NCBI RefSeq assembly: GCF_001635455.1
Contig: NZ_LWEH01000001.1
Location: 59,563-123,562, forward strand
DNA length: 64,000 bases
Source of the DNA: Vibrio sp. HI00D65
GTDB taxonomy: Bacteria > Pseudomonadota > Gammaproteobacteria > Enterobacterales > Vibrionaceae
Direction of reading: 5' to 3'
Shown: positions 36,601-43,227 of the stretch, one piece after another
How positions within the stretch are numbered: position 1 is the first letter of the stretch
Layout: every line of letters starts with the position of its first letter
Notes under the pieces: generated by a model
What the model was told of the DNA's origin: nothing
Databases searched by the model: none
What the model saw: the letters and a program-made list of their open reading frames with translations, nothing else
Translations under genes and position numbers: made by a program

Positions 36601-39031
36601 CACTTGTACCGTAATATTTAGCAAGTCGACCCGAACTACCACTACGACTCGTGCCAGTAATTAAATAACTTTTTAAAAACTCAGGAGCGTTTTGATTAGC
36701 CAACAGATCACTATAATCTTGGCTTCCCTGGCCGACAAAAATACCTAATGACAACCCTTTTAATTTCGAAGGTAACCAACCCGCTTGTTCAAAAAGATGC
36801 CAACTTGACTCCATCAACCAGCGTTGTTGTGGATCGAGCAAGCAGGCTTCTCGAGAAGACATAGCAAAGAAATTAGCATCAAACTTGTCTATGTTATCAA
36901 CCGCACCTATGGGTAAAGAAAATGTGCGTAACTCATCACTCACACTCGCTAGTGCTGATTCGCCTTTAATTAGCCAATCTGCGTACTCAACCCAACTTGC
37001 GTTTTGTTGCTTTGGTAAACGACTGCTAATTGCAATAATCGCAATATCAGTTGACCGAGATGAAAACGCCTCCACCAACTCTTTTGGGGACTGCTGCCTG
37101 TGTTGCTGTTGAACAAACTGACTAAAAGCGGATAGATTTGGATAAGCAAATAACTGTACAGGTGAAATCGAGATACCAAGCTGACTCGAAATTTGTGCGC
37201 ACCACTGTGTCGCAAGCAAACTTGTCAGTCCGACATCAGTGAAACCTTGCTTATCACCCAATAGCTCAATACCGACAATAGCTTCAAGGGAATTTCGCAA
37301 ATATTCAGAAATGTCAGTAATGAAAGCGGGAGTGGCTGGTAGCGACGATATGTATAGTGGCTTTAATTTTTGTGCTTGGAGCTCTGATAGCATCAAGCTT
37401 CGACGGATCTTACCGCTAGAAGTTTTTTGTAAGCAACCTCTTGCGATGAGGGTAACTTGACTCACTGACAAATTATGATTTTTAGCGATAAGCGACTTAA
37501 TTGTTTTTGAAATTTTTATTAGTTGTCTTTGTTCTGTATGGCGATGCACTTCGCATAACCCATGAATTTCACCTGACTCAATATCTTGAACAAAGCAAGC
37601 CCCCCCAACCTCGATGTCACCACACATGCTCTCAATCGTAGATTCTAGGTCGTTAGGCATATGGTTTTCACCAGAAACAATAATGACATCTTTGAAGCGG
37701 CCGCAAATGTACAATTCACCACCCCACTTAAATGCCAGATCTCCGGTGCGCAGATACTCCCCATCGTCACAACTTGAATTTATCGATGCATTAAACGTTT
37801 GTTGAGTGAGCGAAGCTTTATTCCAGTAGCCTTTTGCCACGCTATTACCGCGAACCCAAACTTCACCAACCTGTCCCAACTCACAAGCAGCACCGGTATG
37901 AGGGTCAACAATCTCAACTTGCCAAGAATTAAACTGGCTACCGCTACTGACTAACTCGCGCCCCGACATAGATTCAACAGCATGTCCTTCAGCAAGGCAG
38001 CCAACATCAAAAGTCTTCATTGCTGCAGAGGTATTCGCAGGTTTATGGCTCACAATAAGCGTGGCTTCTGCCATTCCATATGCAGGTAAGAATCTAGATG
38101 ACTGGAAACCTGACGATTCGAACTTTTGAGAAAAGCTCCTTATCGTTGAAGCGCGAATTGGCTCAGCAGCATTCATCACGACCTTCAAAGATGAGAGGTC
38201 CAGCTCACTGGCTTGGAGATCTGAAATAGAATCAACACACAGTTGGTAGGCAAAATCTGGCGCAGCGGTAATTGTGGCCTGGTACTGCTCTATCATGTTT
38301 AACCATTTTTCTGGTTCTACAGAAAACTGACTTGGCCGGATAAAACTGCACGTACCACCAGACAATAAAGGGAACATAAGACCGTAGAACAAGCCTAGAT
38401 CATGATAAAAAGGTAACCAATTTGCGGTGTGGATATGCTGTAGACTTGGTTCTACTTGAAGCATAATGTCGAATTGATGATAAATATTTTTATCATAGTT
38501 GCAAACCGCTTTTGGGCTTCCCGTTGAGCCCGATGAATATTGCAACATAACGGGACCTGTGGGTGGGCACAGGTCATTCCAACAAAGTGGTTGTTTCTCT
38601 CCGAATAACTCATCCAGATATACAACTTCTCGGTTTATATCCCAACCAAATTTTTCAATTTCTCCTTTAGTCGCTGACAAAGCAACAATGAGGTTTGGTT
38701 CACAGTCATCCAGGATATGCTCAATATTAGATTTAACTCGCTGTAACCGTTTAACACCAGGCAAATTGACAGGTACCGCAGTAACCCCCACCATCAGACA
38801 GGCTAGGTACGAAAAAATAAAACTTGAGTCCCCTGGTAATAATAATAACGCTCTTTCCCCGGAAAAATATTTTATATTTCGAGCAACTTTACTCACTTCA
38901 TAAAATAGTTCTTGATAACTATAGCTCTGATGTTTTTCACCAGTACAATCATTCAGTGCTATTTCTAATGCATTATTTTCAAAATTATGCATTAACCTTT
39001 GCTGCACCCAGCCAGCTACAATTTCTTGCAT
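27674..39031 (-). CDS. hybrid PKS-NRPS megasynthase FAAL-ACP-KS-ArCP-Cy-A(MT-like)-PCP-Cy-A-PCP
   Basis: This 3785-residue enzyme starts the assembly line. A fatty-acyl-AMP ligase (about 1-575, QYSSGSTGSPK, WLPFYHDLGL) loads an ACP (Ser in DVGLTSL, about 600). A ketosynthase follows (660-1060) with Cys in DTACSSS and His in EMHGTGTPLGDP and KAQFGHLES. The next about 130 residues contain KS-AT and post-AT linkers (ending YPFKREQYW) but no acyltransferase. An EntB-type carrier (LGLDSLQM, about 1264) comes next. Module 1 has Cy (DMVVAD), A with FDLSVFDIFG, a degenerate methyltransferase-like insert (VELNGRTG, about 2412) and PCP (GGDSL, about 2680). Module 2 has Cy (DNVILD), A (FDLSVYDIFG) and PCP (GGDSF, about 3727). 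Both A domains look cysteine-specific. ATG 39031 has TAGGA upstream; ATGA overlaps the next gene. Confidence 0.93.
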   Translation of the reverse strand: MQEIVAGWVQQRLMHNFENNALEIALNDCTGEKHQSYSYQELFYEVSKVARNIKYFSGERALLLLPGDSSFIFSYLACLMVGVTAVPVNLPGVKRLQRVKSNIEHILDDCEPNLIVALSATKGEIEKFGWDINREVVYLDELFGEKQPLCWNDLCPPTGPVMLQYSSGSTGSPKAVCNYDKNIYHQFDIMLQVEPSLQHIHTANWLPFYHDLGLFYGLMFPLLSGGTCSFIRPSQFSVEPEKWLNMIEQYQATITAAPDFAYQLCVDSISDLQASELDLSSLKVVMNAAEPIRASTIRSFSQKFESSGFQSSRFLPAYGMAEATLIVSHKPANTSAAMKTFDVGCLAEGHAVESMSGRELVSSGSQFNSWQVEIVDPHTGAACELGQVGEVWVRGNSVAKGYWNKASLTQQTFNASINSSCDDGEYLRTGDLAFKWGGELYICGRFKDVIIVSGENHMPNDLESTIESMCGDIEVGGACFVQDIESGEIHGLCEVHRHTEQRQLIKISKTIKSLIAKNHNLSVSQVTLIARGCLQKTSSGKIRRSLMLSELQAQKLKPLYISSLPATPAFITDISEYLRNSLEAIVGIELLGDKQGFTDVGLTSLLATQWCAQISSQLGISISPVQLFAYPNLSAFSQFVQQQHRQQSPKELVEAFSSRSTDIAIIAISSRLPKQQNASWVEYADWLIKGESALASVSDELRTFSLPIGAVDNIDKFDANFFAMSSREACLLDPQQRWLMESSWHLFEQAGWLPSKLKGLSLGIFVGQGSQDYSDLLANQNAPEFLKSYLITGTSRSGSSGRLAKYYGTSGPAITVDTACSSSIVAIDMAVQNIQSKRCESAIAGGVNLLLSSQIESALQKAGMLSPNGRCATFSADADGYARAEGLGLLLLKDYDAAIRDGDPILAVIEATGVAQDGESSSLTAPNPLAQQTLLKEVLARSGRTENDIDAIEMHGTGTPLGDPIELSAIDGVYQSRIQPLHLTAGKAQFGHLESAAGVAGVIRAIAQMRAQTVFPHPTFKSFNPELRPWIERYIFENDVRPIPLRRMGVSSFSFTGTLGHIIIRNHQDVTDKSEYVLPQIGFLPLTASHIDSLSQLAKAWIQTIESHRHNAVELFHAWRDKREHHLPIRRCVPFTDIEDLLCKLKQIAVGQSFVPSALPAELEQWCNGADYDWSHFSEKVTYPTEILLALPLYPFKREQYWVERQNTGSKNNIEEATLPTKSIIDHQAFLTEWLSDVLLIEPGEIGLDADLINLGLDSLQMMDLVDEAKKHNVVFELVRMYEAPTLAAWSALWQSSVSCDQVAEKYLDAKKEQDTETVLTHPFELTSVQQAYWQGRNSTQTLGGVACQVYLELDSEWIDGDKLRLALDRLYARHSMLRMRMNSDGLGYITANAPTQIHEYDWRTLDCELATSKQAGLRRNLEAQILDLENESGLAINLSHSPRGSRLHFNIDMVVADALSIQILLDDLAQFYLDDNCEQLAQPTLHFPQYLSAIREQAHVEADRQYWLAQLPSLPSAPQLPLAKRPEEIKQPVFVHREWRLAADKWRALQQACRQHRITPSMMLASCYAETLRGWSDNKDFCLNLTIFNRRHTAMDVSGVVADFTTLMLLACRDGEASNILDNASALNRQFMANLDHSDFDAIRLLRELSKQRGSQVAMPIVFTSNLGNDFLGDSCLGEMNYVISQTPQVWIDCQVMERKGELIISWDTVDDLFPANMVDQMFASMGRLITEISQRPNMLKQTVPAFLTEEARKDRASRNSSDVISYAPRTLHQRFFELAEAQPDAIAVIENKASMSYRQLSESAGELAYRLKQEGVLSGDRVAILLPKGASQVVAVLAIHLLGASYVPLDIEQPVARLNQIIEQAAIKIVVINQDAVEAITNQEAMAGWSLLDIDERGQEHIIATQIASVSPHDVAYIIYTSGSTGIPKGVITTHQAAANTIDDINQRYQLVSDCRTFALSALNFDLSVFDIFGPLSVGGCVVVPQQSERKEAKVWISLIHEYQITIWNSVPALFEMLLIAAENDTRQLPSSMTNVLLSGDWVGLDLQPRLNALNPSIQLTALGGATEAAIWSNAFDVNYVETDWTSIPYGYSLSNQSYRVMDALGRDCPDWVIGELWIGGQGVAEGYFADPERTAAQFIFHDGQQYYRTGDMGRFWSNGIVEFIGRRDNQVKLNGFRIELGDVEHAAEQFSGVQKAIALLLDKPQKHIQLFVSKQQGEVSALQTEYEADMTLLDTKVSQPTLQKSVDHTAIEKAMATHVMRLVLDKMVIANNVKPGASLTLDEWLCSLHITPRFQAVFESWLHVLVETKQWSAERGYWRQEQEVVSPMVAYQKKVAHMPAHASILSALENKVDWYVDLMQGEVSEITLIDDPVLTPEALALIHPDFSSTEQYIVETIVLLSKQLGRAVNVVELNGRTGHLASHILNQCDASQVSYCVAEQAKSVLDQATFRLAGYGDHAFACALSDVERHHADLVISNNALHRFNDVNEGINLMSSLIAPSGHFVAIETQALSPLALLTVTLMQPEALMRSVDQSPYHDCRRGGASPLLDAQQWQTSLQTSSLSMNVLPAVNKANLLVMTGRQAETLAVSDTSQLADWLALQLPNYMLPQHIVVCSTMPLTNNGKIDRTQLRLSAANIAMVTHEDKQDCVTDNEKYVAEVWAQVLGVTPSRTDNFFLLGGDSLHATRITAALGEVGFNSVKLSDVFSLPLLSDFARHLEFDAGEISSQITLVHNENERYQPFVLTDVQQAYIMGRNEGFVMGGVGTHFYSEFEADGFDVTRLEQALMRLIERHDTLRIVFDDQGQQVCIPSALYCPMEMVSCTEKQWEEVVTHQREVLSHRVLNPQVWPLFHLTLIESECGKKRLCIGLDNVILDGLSMRIFFAELGILYRDLEADLPELGITFRDYQQQVYLQEEHESQTLAKSYWLSRLPSLPEAPRLPLSMEPNQLEKPRFVRRQSCLSKELWSRLTEKARECAITPSCLLLNCYAQVLAKWSESSSHCINVTLFDRKPVHDNIQHIMGDFTSLLLLETNQIAGESWLQSAERLQQQLWQDLEYADVSAVWVIRELAKLKEVTDLSMPVVFTSALGADTSLDESSELGITRSVWGVSQTPQVWIDHQVFEQDGELHFNWDVVEALFPDGVIDAMFNAYCQLLEQLADCDWSQPSPIALPASQREVRTLVNSTQDVVPLRAMHISVYEKMQATPEATAIVANGQRYKYRDLHIKVSQAAYQLQKHGIAKGDCVGVMLPRSIEQIASVLAIQWIGAAYVPLATDWPKARVESVLAQACIKFVICDRNELFENGGQGINVESLLASEEALVEPLQSTLDELAYVIFTSGSTGTPKGVAITHGAAMNTIEAINRQHNVTADDSVLALSALYFDLSVYDIFGLLSVGGKLVLINDEQTRDVGVWLELVQQHQITLWNTVPALLEMLLMGNESQAECQLLTSLRCVMLSGDWINLELPERLRRNSCLAKFVAMGGATEAAIWSNYCVVQQVEKQWRSIPYGKPLPNQCFRVASDIGDDCPDWVAGELWIGGDGVAQGYIGNEELTQQQFCEHQSQCWYRTGDIGRYWPDGTIEFLGRRDHQVKVAGLRIELGEIVKALKSCAGVKDAIVLIEHHDSRPKIHAYLLSNMAVELSIIQPQLLNYLPSYSMPDGYAVLQEWPLTANGKVDRNVLKTLELSISNESEFVAPSTDEEIVLTQAMQQVLGINTPISASDNFFALGGDSFVAIQLASLLQQQHGITLPLHAVFNLQTISRIALALETSEKESNEVDFEEGTL

Positions 39032-39063
39032 TATTTTTTTCCTACACGAATAATTTGTAGTTA

Positions 39064-39083
39064 TCCCCCTCAAACAGAGGGGG
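39064..39083 (-). terminator. GC-rich hairpin between receptor and megasynthase genes
   Basis: ccccct and aggggg flank a 7-base loop in the 69 bases between the TonB receptor stop and the megasynthase start. No T-run follows on the minus strand, so partial termination or mRNA 3'-end protection of the receptor message is more likely than full termination. Confidence 0.5.
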
Positions 39084-39100
39084 AGTATATTATTGGAGAA

Positions 39101-41179
39101 CTACCATTTTAGATTGACAGTGGCACCAATTGTCGCTGGGTCACCAGAGCGGCCGTACCATTTTTCATTTGGTCCATCCCCCATAGGGAAGGCACGTGTC
39201 AGGTATTCTTTATCTAATACATTTTTCGCCCAAAGAATCAGGTCAATATTATCACTTGTGTAACCACCCCTTAAGTTCAGAACGCCATAAGCATCTTGTT
39301 TAGTCGTGTTAGCACTATCGAAATAAAAATCACCCGTTACGTTATAATCAGTGTAAATAAAGTAGTTTTCTAAGAAGTTATAATCCACACCTAGGCTATA
39401 AGTATATTTAGGGGAGTTGGCTGGGCGATTACCGCTATAATCATGTTGACCGGCGAAGCCACCATTCATGTCGTAATCCTTGCTAACAAAATCATCAAAG
39501 CTTGCATCATTAAATCCACCGTTAACCCAAGTCGTTAAACCAGGCTGAATTAACCATGACAACTCAAATTCAGCGCCCTTACTAACGGTGCCCCCTGCAT
39601 TTTGGGTAAAGGACTTAGGGTAAGCCTGCTGTTCAACTTGTTGATCTTTCCAATCGATCAAGAATACTGACGAATTAAAGCGAATACGATTATCTAACCA
39701 TTCACTCTTCATTCCTAATTCATAGTTTATTGTGTATTCAGGATCATACTTTGGTGAAATAGTTGGCGGGGTTAGCATATTAAACCCACCACTTTTATAA
39801 CCGCGCGCGATGCTCGCAAACATCATAATGTCGGGGGTGGCGTAGTAATTTAGACCAGCTTTAGGCAACCACTCATTAAAACTAGCCTCATCTGAACCAT
39901 TTGAACTTGGGGCATACATATTCCAAAGGTCAAGATAATCAAACTGAACTTTCTGATAGTCATAACGTAAACCAGCAATCGCTTCCCATTTTTCAGAGAA
40001 TCGATAATTAACATTGCCAAATACAGCATAATTTCCTACTTTTGACTTTGTTTTAGTTTTATTAAACATACCGGCATTTTTCATACGCATATCAATGTCA
40101 TTTTTGGCAGTTTCATCAAAGAAGTACAGACCACTCACCCAACGAACGGCATCATTTTGATCAGAACTCAATCGGAACTCTTGTGTCATGCGAGAGAAGT
40201 CTGAATCAATAAACAGTTCTTGGTTATCAACTTGAGTAAAGTCTAAATCTTGATTATCAACTTTATCCTCTTTGGTATAAGCCGTAATAGACGTAAAATC
40301 GAAATTATCTGCAGCATAATTTGCACGAATTGAACCAGTCAAGATATCAGCTTTCGCTTGCCCCTCTAAGTTGGAGTAGACTTTATGGCTATCTTGATTA
40401 ATCTGGTCTAGTGTAGCGAATGACATATTGCCATTTTTACGATTTTGGGCATCGACAGTTGCAATTACATCCCATGACTGATCAACGGGTACCCAACGAA
40501 CTTTTAATCGACCATTAAAGTCTTTTACGTTATTAACGTCGTCTTTACCGTCATAGTCCCTTGTAAAATAGCCGTCATCCTTCGAATATTGAATCGCAGC
40601 ACGGTATGCCCACTCATCGCTATCCGCAATAGCACCGCCCGAAATAAGAGTGCTCTTCTTTTGGTTATAACTTCCGTAGGTTAACCCGGCGCTACCTTCA
40701 GTGAAAAAGTCAGGATCCTTTGTATGGATGCTAATAACACCTGATGAGGCATTCCGTCCATATAGGGTACCTTGTGGCCCACGCAATACTTCAATACGTT
40801 CAACATCGAGTAATTCTGTGTCAAACGTTTGATACATGACACCATCAATTAAAAACAGTACAGATTGTGAGCCTTCCATGGTGGGGGTAATTCCTCTCAT
40901 AGAAAGAAAACTCGCATCGGAAGGGTTACCTGCTTTAATCATGGAGACATTTGGGGTTCTTTTTACAATATCAAACGTGTTTTCGATACCCGCTCTTTCA
41001 ACATCGTAATCCGATAACACTGAAATGCTGATCGGGGACTTTTGTGATTCTTCGGCTACCTTTCCAGCCGTCACCACCATTACTTCTAATTTATCAGGGT
41101 CAATAGCTTCCCCTAATACAGTAAAGGAACTTAATGATAAACACACACTAAATGCTAGCTTAGATACTTTTAACGTCAT
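39101..41179 (-). CDS. TonB-dependent outer-membrane receptor (FyuA/pesticin receptor-like)
   Basis: This is a 692-residue protein. A signal peptide (MTLKVSKLAFSVCLSLSSFTVLG) precedes a TonB box region near VMVVTAGK. The plug domain has VERIEVLRGPQGTLYGRNASSG, and the beta barrel ends in a C-terminal aromatic-rich strand (GATVNLKW). Such receptors import ferric siderophores across the outer membrane using TonB energy. ATG 41179 gives a normal signal peptide with AAAGG upstream. The longer frame from 41311 would put two Fur-like sites in the coding region and is rejected. It is first in the 25-kb metallophore operon, so it is the natural receptor for the product made downstream. Confidence 0.92.
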   Translation of the reverse strand: MTLKVSKLAFSVCLSLSSFTVLGEAIDPDKLEVMVVTAGKVAEESQKSPISISVLSDYDVERAGIENTFDIVKRTPNVSMIKAGNPSDASFLSMRGITPTMEGSQSVLFLIDGVMYQTFDTELLDVERIEVLRGPQGTLYGRNASSGVISIHTKDPDFFTEGSAGLTYGSYNQKKSTLISGGAIADSDEWAYRAAIQYSKDDGYFTRDYDGKDDVNNVKDFNGRLKVRWVPVDQSWDVIATVDAQNRKNGNMSFATLDQINQDSHKVYSNLEGQAKADILTGSIRANYAADNFDFTSITAYTKEDKVDNQDLDFTQVDNQELFIDSDFSRMTQEFRLSSDQNDAVRWVSGLYFFDETAKNDIDMRMKNAGMFNKTKTKSKVGNYAVFGNVNYRFSEKWEAIAGLRYDYQKVQFDYLDLWNMYAPSSNGSDEASFNEWLPKAGLNYYATPDIMMFASIARGYKSGGFNMLTPPTISPKYDPEYTINYELGMKSEWLDNRIRFNSSVFLIDWKDQQVEQQAYPKSFTQNAGGTVSKGAEFELSWLIQPGLTTWVNGGFNDASFDDFVSKDYDMNGGFAGQHDYSGNRPANSPKYTYSLGVDYNFLENYFIYTDYNVTGDFYFDSANTTKQDAYGVLNLRGGYTSDNIDLILWAKNVLDKEYLTRAFPMGDGPNEKWYGRSGDPATIGATVNLKW

Positions 41180-41245
41180 AGGTCCAACCTTTATCCATAA
41201 ATAAGTAATATCTAATAAAAAACAAATGAATATAGTAATAATAAT

Positions 41246-41264
41246 GTAAACGATTCTCATTTGA
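41246..41264 (-). promoter_or_regulatory. Fur-box-like site 1 upstream of the TonB receptor
   Basis: Read on the minus strand it is TCAAATGAGAATCGTTTAC, with 12 of 19 positions of the Fur consensus and the conserved core AATGAGAATC. It lies about 67 bases before the receptor start. Confidence 0.6.
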
Positions 41265-41296
41265 GTTGCGTATATTTCCTTGTATTGCAAATAAAT

Positions 41297-41315
41297 GCAA
41301 ATAACTATCATTTAT
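41297..41315 (-). promoter_or_regulatory. Fur-box-like site 2 upstream of the TonB receptor
   Basis: Read on the minus strand it is ATAAATGATAGTTATTTGC, with 12 of 19 consensus positions including AATGATA. With site 1 it suggests iron repression through two Fur dimers. Confidence 0.5.
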
Positions 41316-41627
41316 AAAGAGAGGCTTACTTATTATATTTACATAAAACTCATTTAAATAAGGGGGAAATGCCATTGGCAGGCACAGTTTTTTAGTAGAA
41401 AAGGGATTTAAGGTTATTGATTGACTTCCTAAGCGATCGCTAAAATAAAGAGTAAGGACACTTAATTTACTATTTTAACAATAACACTCAACTTATGATT
41501 GTATTTACTAAGGCGTGGGGTTACCTCGTACATATCCTTTAATGATTAGAGTGTTATCGACACCTAAGATGATATAAGCTGACCAAATTCTCGACATTTA
41601 ATAAATCAAAACCATAAAGGATCATCT

Positions 41628-42368
41628 GTGGAATTTACGCTCGATAAATTTAACGGCATCATCATCAATCCAGCAACAGTCACATATGATGTTGACTCAT
41701 TCCATGCTGAGCTCAACAAGATCACCGAATTTTCAAAGCAAAACAACAAAGGCATCATTTGGATCAGCTTACCAATTGCATTATCACACCTTATCCCTGT
41801 AGCGACTGAACTTGGTTTTGTGTTCCACAACTGCCTAGAGGACGAAATTACGCTGATTCACAAATCCGAGATTGTTGAATTTGTGCCTTTTATTCCCACT
41901 CACACCTTGGGTGCTGGCGCATTGATCACCAATGAACACAACCAAGTACTGATTATCAAAGAACATGGTATGACGGGCTATAAATTACCTGGCGGCCACA
42001 TTGAACTAGGCGAAAGTATTGAAGAGTCTGTGGTTAGAGAGACCATTGAAGAGACTGGCATCAAAGCAGAGTTTGTATCGGTAGTTGGCATGGCAACGCG
42101 CCACCCATATCAGTTTGGCAAATCGAACCTCTACTTTGTTTGCCACCTTATCGCTCAAACTCAAGAGATTGCGATTCAAGACACGGATGAAATAGCGGAA
42201 GCCAAATGGGTAGATGTAGAAGAGTTCATCAACAACGCTGAGAACTACCCGTTCAACCGTCAGATGGTCGCTTCTTTGGTCGGCAAACAAGGTTTGGAAC
42301 TGACTCAACTCGAAGGCAATTCAGGGCCTACTCATAAGCCAGAAGTCTTCTTTTCCAAAAGCGAATAA
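41628..42368 (+). CDS. Nudix hydrolase with an N-terminal pre-Nudix domain
   Basis: This is a 246-residue protein. The first about 95 residues (from GTG 41628, AAGGA upstream) form a mixed alpha/beta domain seen in NUDT6-like proteins and resemble a GNAT fold. The Nudix box is GGHIELGESIEESVVRETI followed by EETGI, matching GX5EX7REUXEEXGU at about 123-145, so it should hydrolyse a nucleoside-diphosphate-linked compound with Mg. The substrate cannot be told from sequence. It lies immediately beyond the metallophore promoter region and is not clearly part of that locus. A terminator follows. Confidence 0.88.
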   Translation: MEFTLDKFNGIIINPATVTYDVDSFHAELNKITEFSKQNNKGIIWISLPIALSHLIPVATELGFVFHNCLEDEITLIHKSEIVEFVPFIPTHTLGAGALITNEHNQVLIIKEHGMTGYKLPGGHIELGESIEESVVRETIEETGIKAEFVSVVGMATRHPYQFGKSNLYFVCHLIAQTQEIAIQDTDEIAEAKWVDVEEFINNAENYPFNRQMVASLVGKQGLELTQLEGNSGPTHKPEVFFSKSE

Positions 42369-42402
42369 TAAAAAGTTTGTTCGAGAAGTTTACACCATGA
42401 AA

Positions 42403-42425
42403 AAAGCGCCATTAATAGGCGCTTT
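42403..42425. terminator. terminator after the Nudix gene
   Basis: aaagcgcc (42403-42410) pairs with ggcgcttt (42418-42425) with a 7-base loop between the convergent Nudix and LysE-family genes. A-rich and T-rich flanks allow use from either side. Confidence 0.7.
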
Positions 42426-42486
42426 CAAAGAGGCAATATCTGAGTTAAGTAAATCAATAAACTCATCATATCCTTTGAAGCCCATA

Positions 42487-43110
42487 TTAGCTTCGCCCAG
42501 CCAACGCTAATAAACTGCCTGTCCCAATAAATACACTGCCGAAAATACGGTTTTGCACAATCATATGACGGCGATTCTTAACCAATCCGGTCAAACGACT
42601 GGCTAATAGTGCATAACCAAACATCACAAGCATATCGACGGTAAGTAAAGTACTACCTAGCACTAGTATCTGCTCTACATGGGGACTGCTTGACACAATA
42701 AACTGGGGCAAAAGAGCAACAAGAAAAACAATACTTTTAGGATTGGTAACGTTGACAATCACTGACTGACAAAACATTTTCAAGCCACTTACTTTCTGCT
42801 GGTGTTCTTTGTAATCTGTATTATCCACCGTCTCGGTAAACTTCTTGATACCTAAATAAATTAAGTAGAGTGCCCCGACCCACTTTATAGCGTTAAACGC
42901 AACCTCTGACTGGGCAAGAACAGCACCAAGCCCAACACCAACTATCGCAATATTGAACATATTCCCAACTTGTAACCCAAGGTTTGAAATCACGCTTCGG
43001 CGAAAGCCGTATTTCATTGTTATTGACATCATATTCACGGCCCCTGCACCAGGAGAAACAGCTAAAACAATGCACGCCATCAAAAACGCAAACCACAAAT
43101 CAAAATTCAT
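42487..43110 (-). CDS. LysE/RhtB-family amino acid exporter
   Basis: This is a 207-residue inner-membrane protein with about six helices. SPGAGAVNMMSITMKYGFRR at the N-terminus is the PGP-like signature of the RhtB family, and NVTNPKSIVFLVALLPQF is the second conserved block (NPK). Family members export amino acids or homoserine lactone-like compounds. It is divergent from a LysR regulator gene with about 117 bases between them, an arrangement typical of exporter-regulator pairs. Its actual substrate is unknown. Confidence 0.88.
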   Translation of the reverse strand: MNFDLWFAFLMACIVLAVSPGAGAVNMMSITMKYGFRRSVISNLGLQVGNMFNIAIVGVGLGAVLAQSEVAFNAIKWVGALYLIYLGIKKFTETVDNTDYKEHQQKVSGLKMFCQSVIVNVTNPKSIVFLVALLPQFIVSSSPHVEQILVLGSTLLTVDMLVMFGYALLASRLTGLVKNRRHMIVQNRIFGSVFIGTGSLLALAGRS

Positions 43111-43227
43111 TTAAGCTTCCTTTTAAAGTGACATCGACTCTAGACTTAAGCCGCAGTTGTAGTTAGTTTACTCACCACATAAAAGTAGAAAAACTAATTT
43201 TTCATATATTCATTCGTAAGGAAACCT

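Larger units (their letters stand above)
41180..41627. promoter_or_regulatory. promoter region of the metallophore operon and of the Nudix gene
   Basis: 448 bases without a gene. The left part holds two Fur-box-like sites (41246-41264, 41297-41315) in AT-rich DNA and should carry the operon promoter firing leftwards. The right part (about 41400-41627) leads to the Nudix gene, with AAGGA before its GTG start. No AraC-type regulator gene is present here. Confidence 0.5.

Noticed and set aside
41180..41311. Extended N-terminus of the TonB receptor from 41311
   Set aside because: It would place a 44-residue hydrophobic leader before a normal signal peptide and cover a Fur-like site; ATG 41179 has a better ribosome binding site.
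42487..43110. LysE-family gene as exporter of the metallophore
   Set aside because: It lies beyond the operon promoter with its own divergent LysR regulator and a terminator between; no link in sequence.
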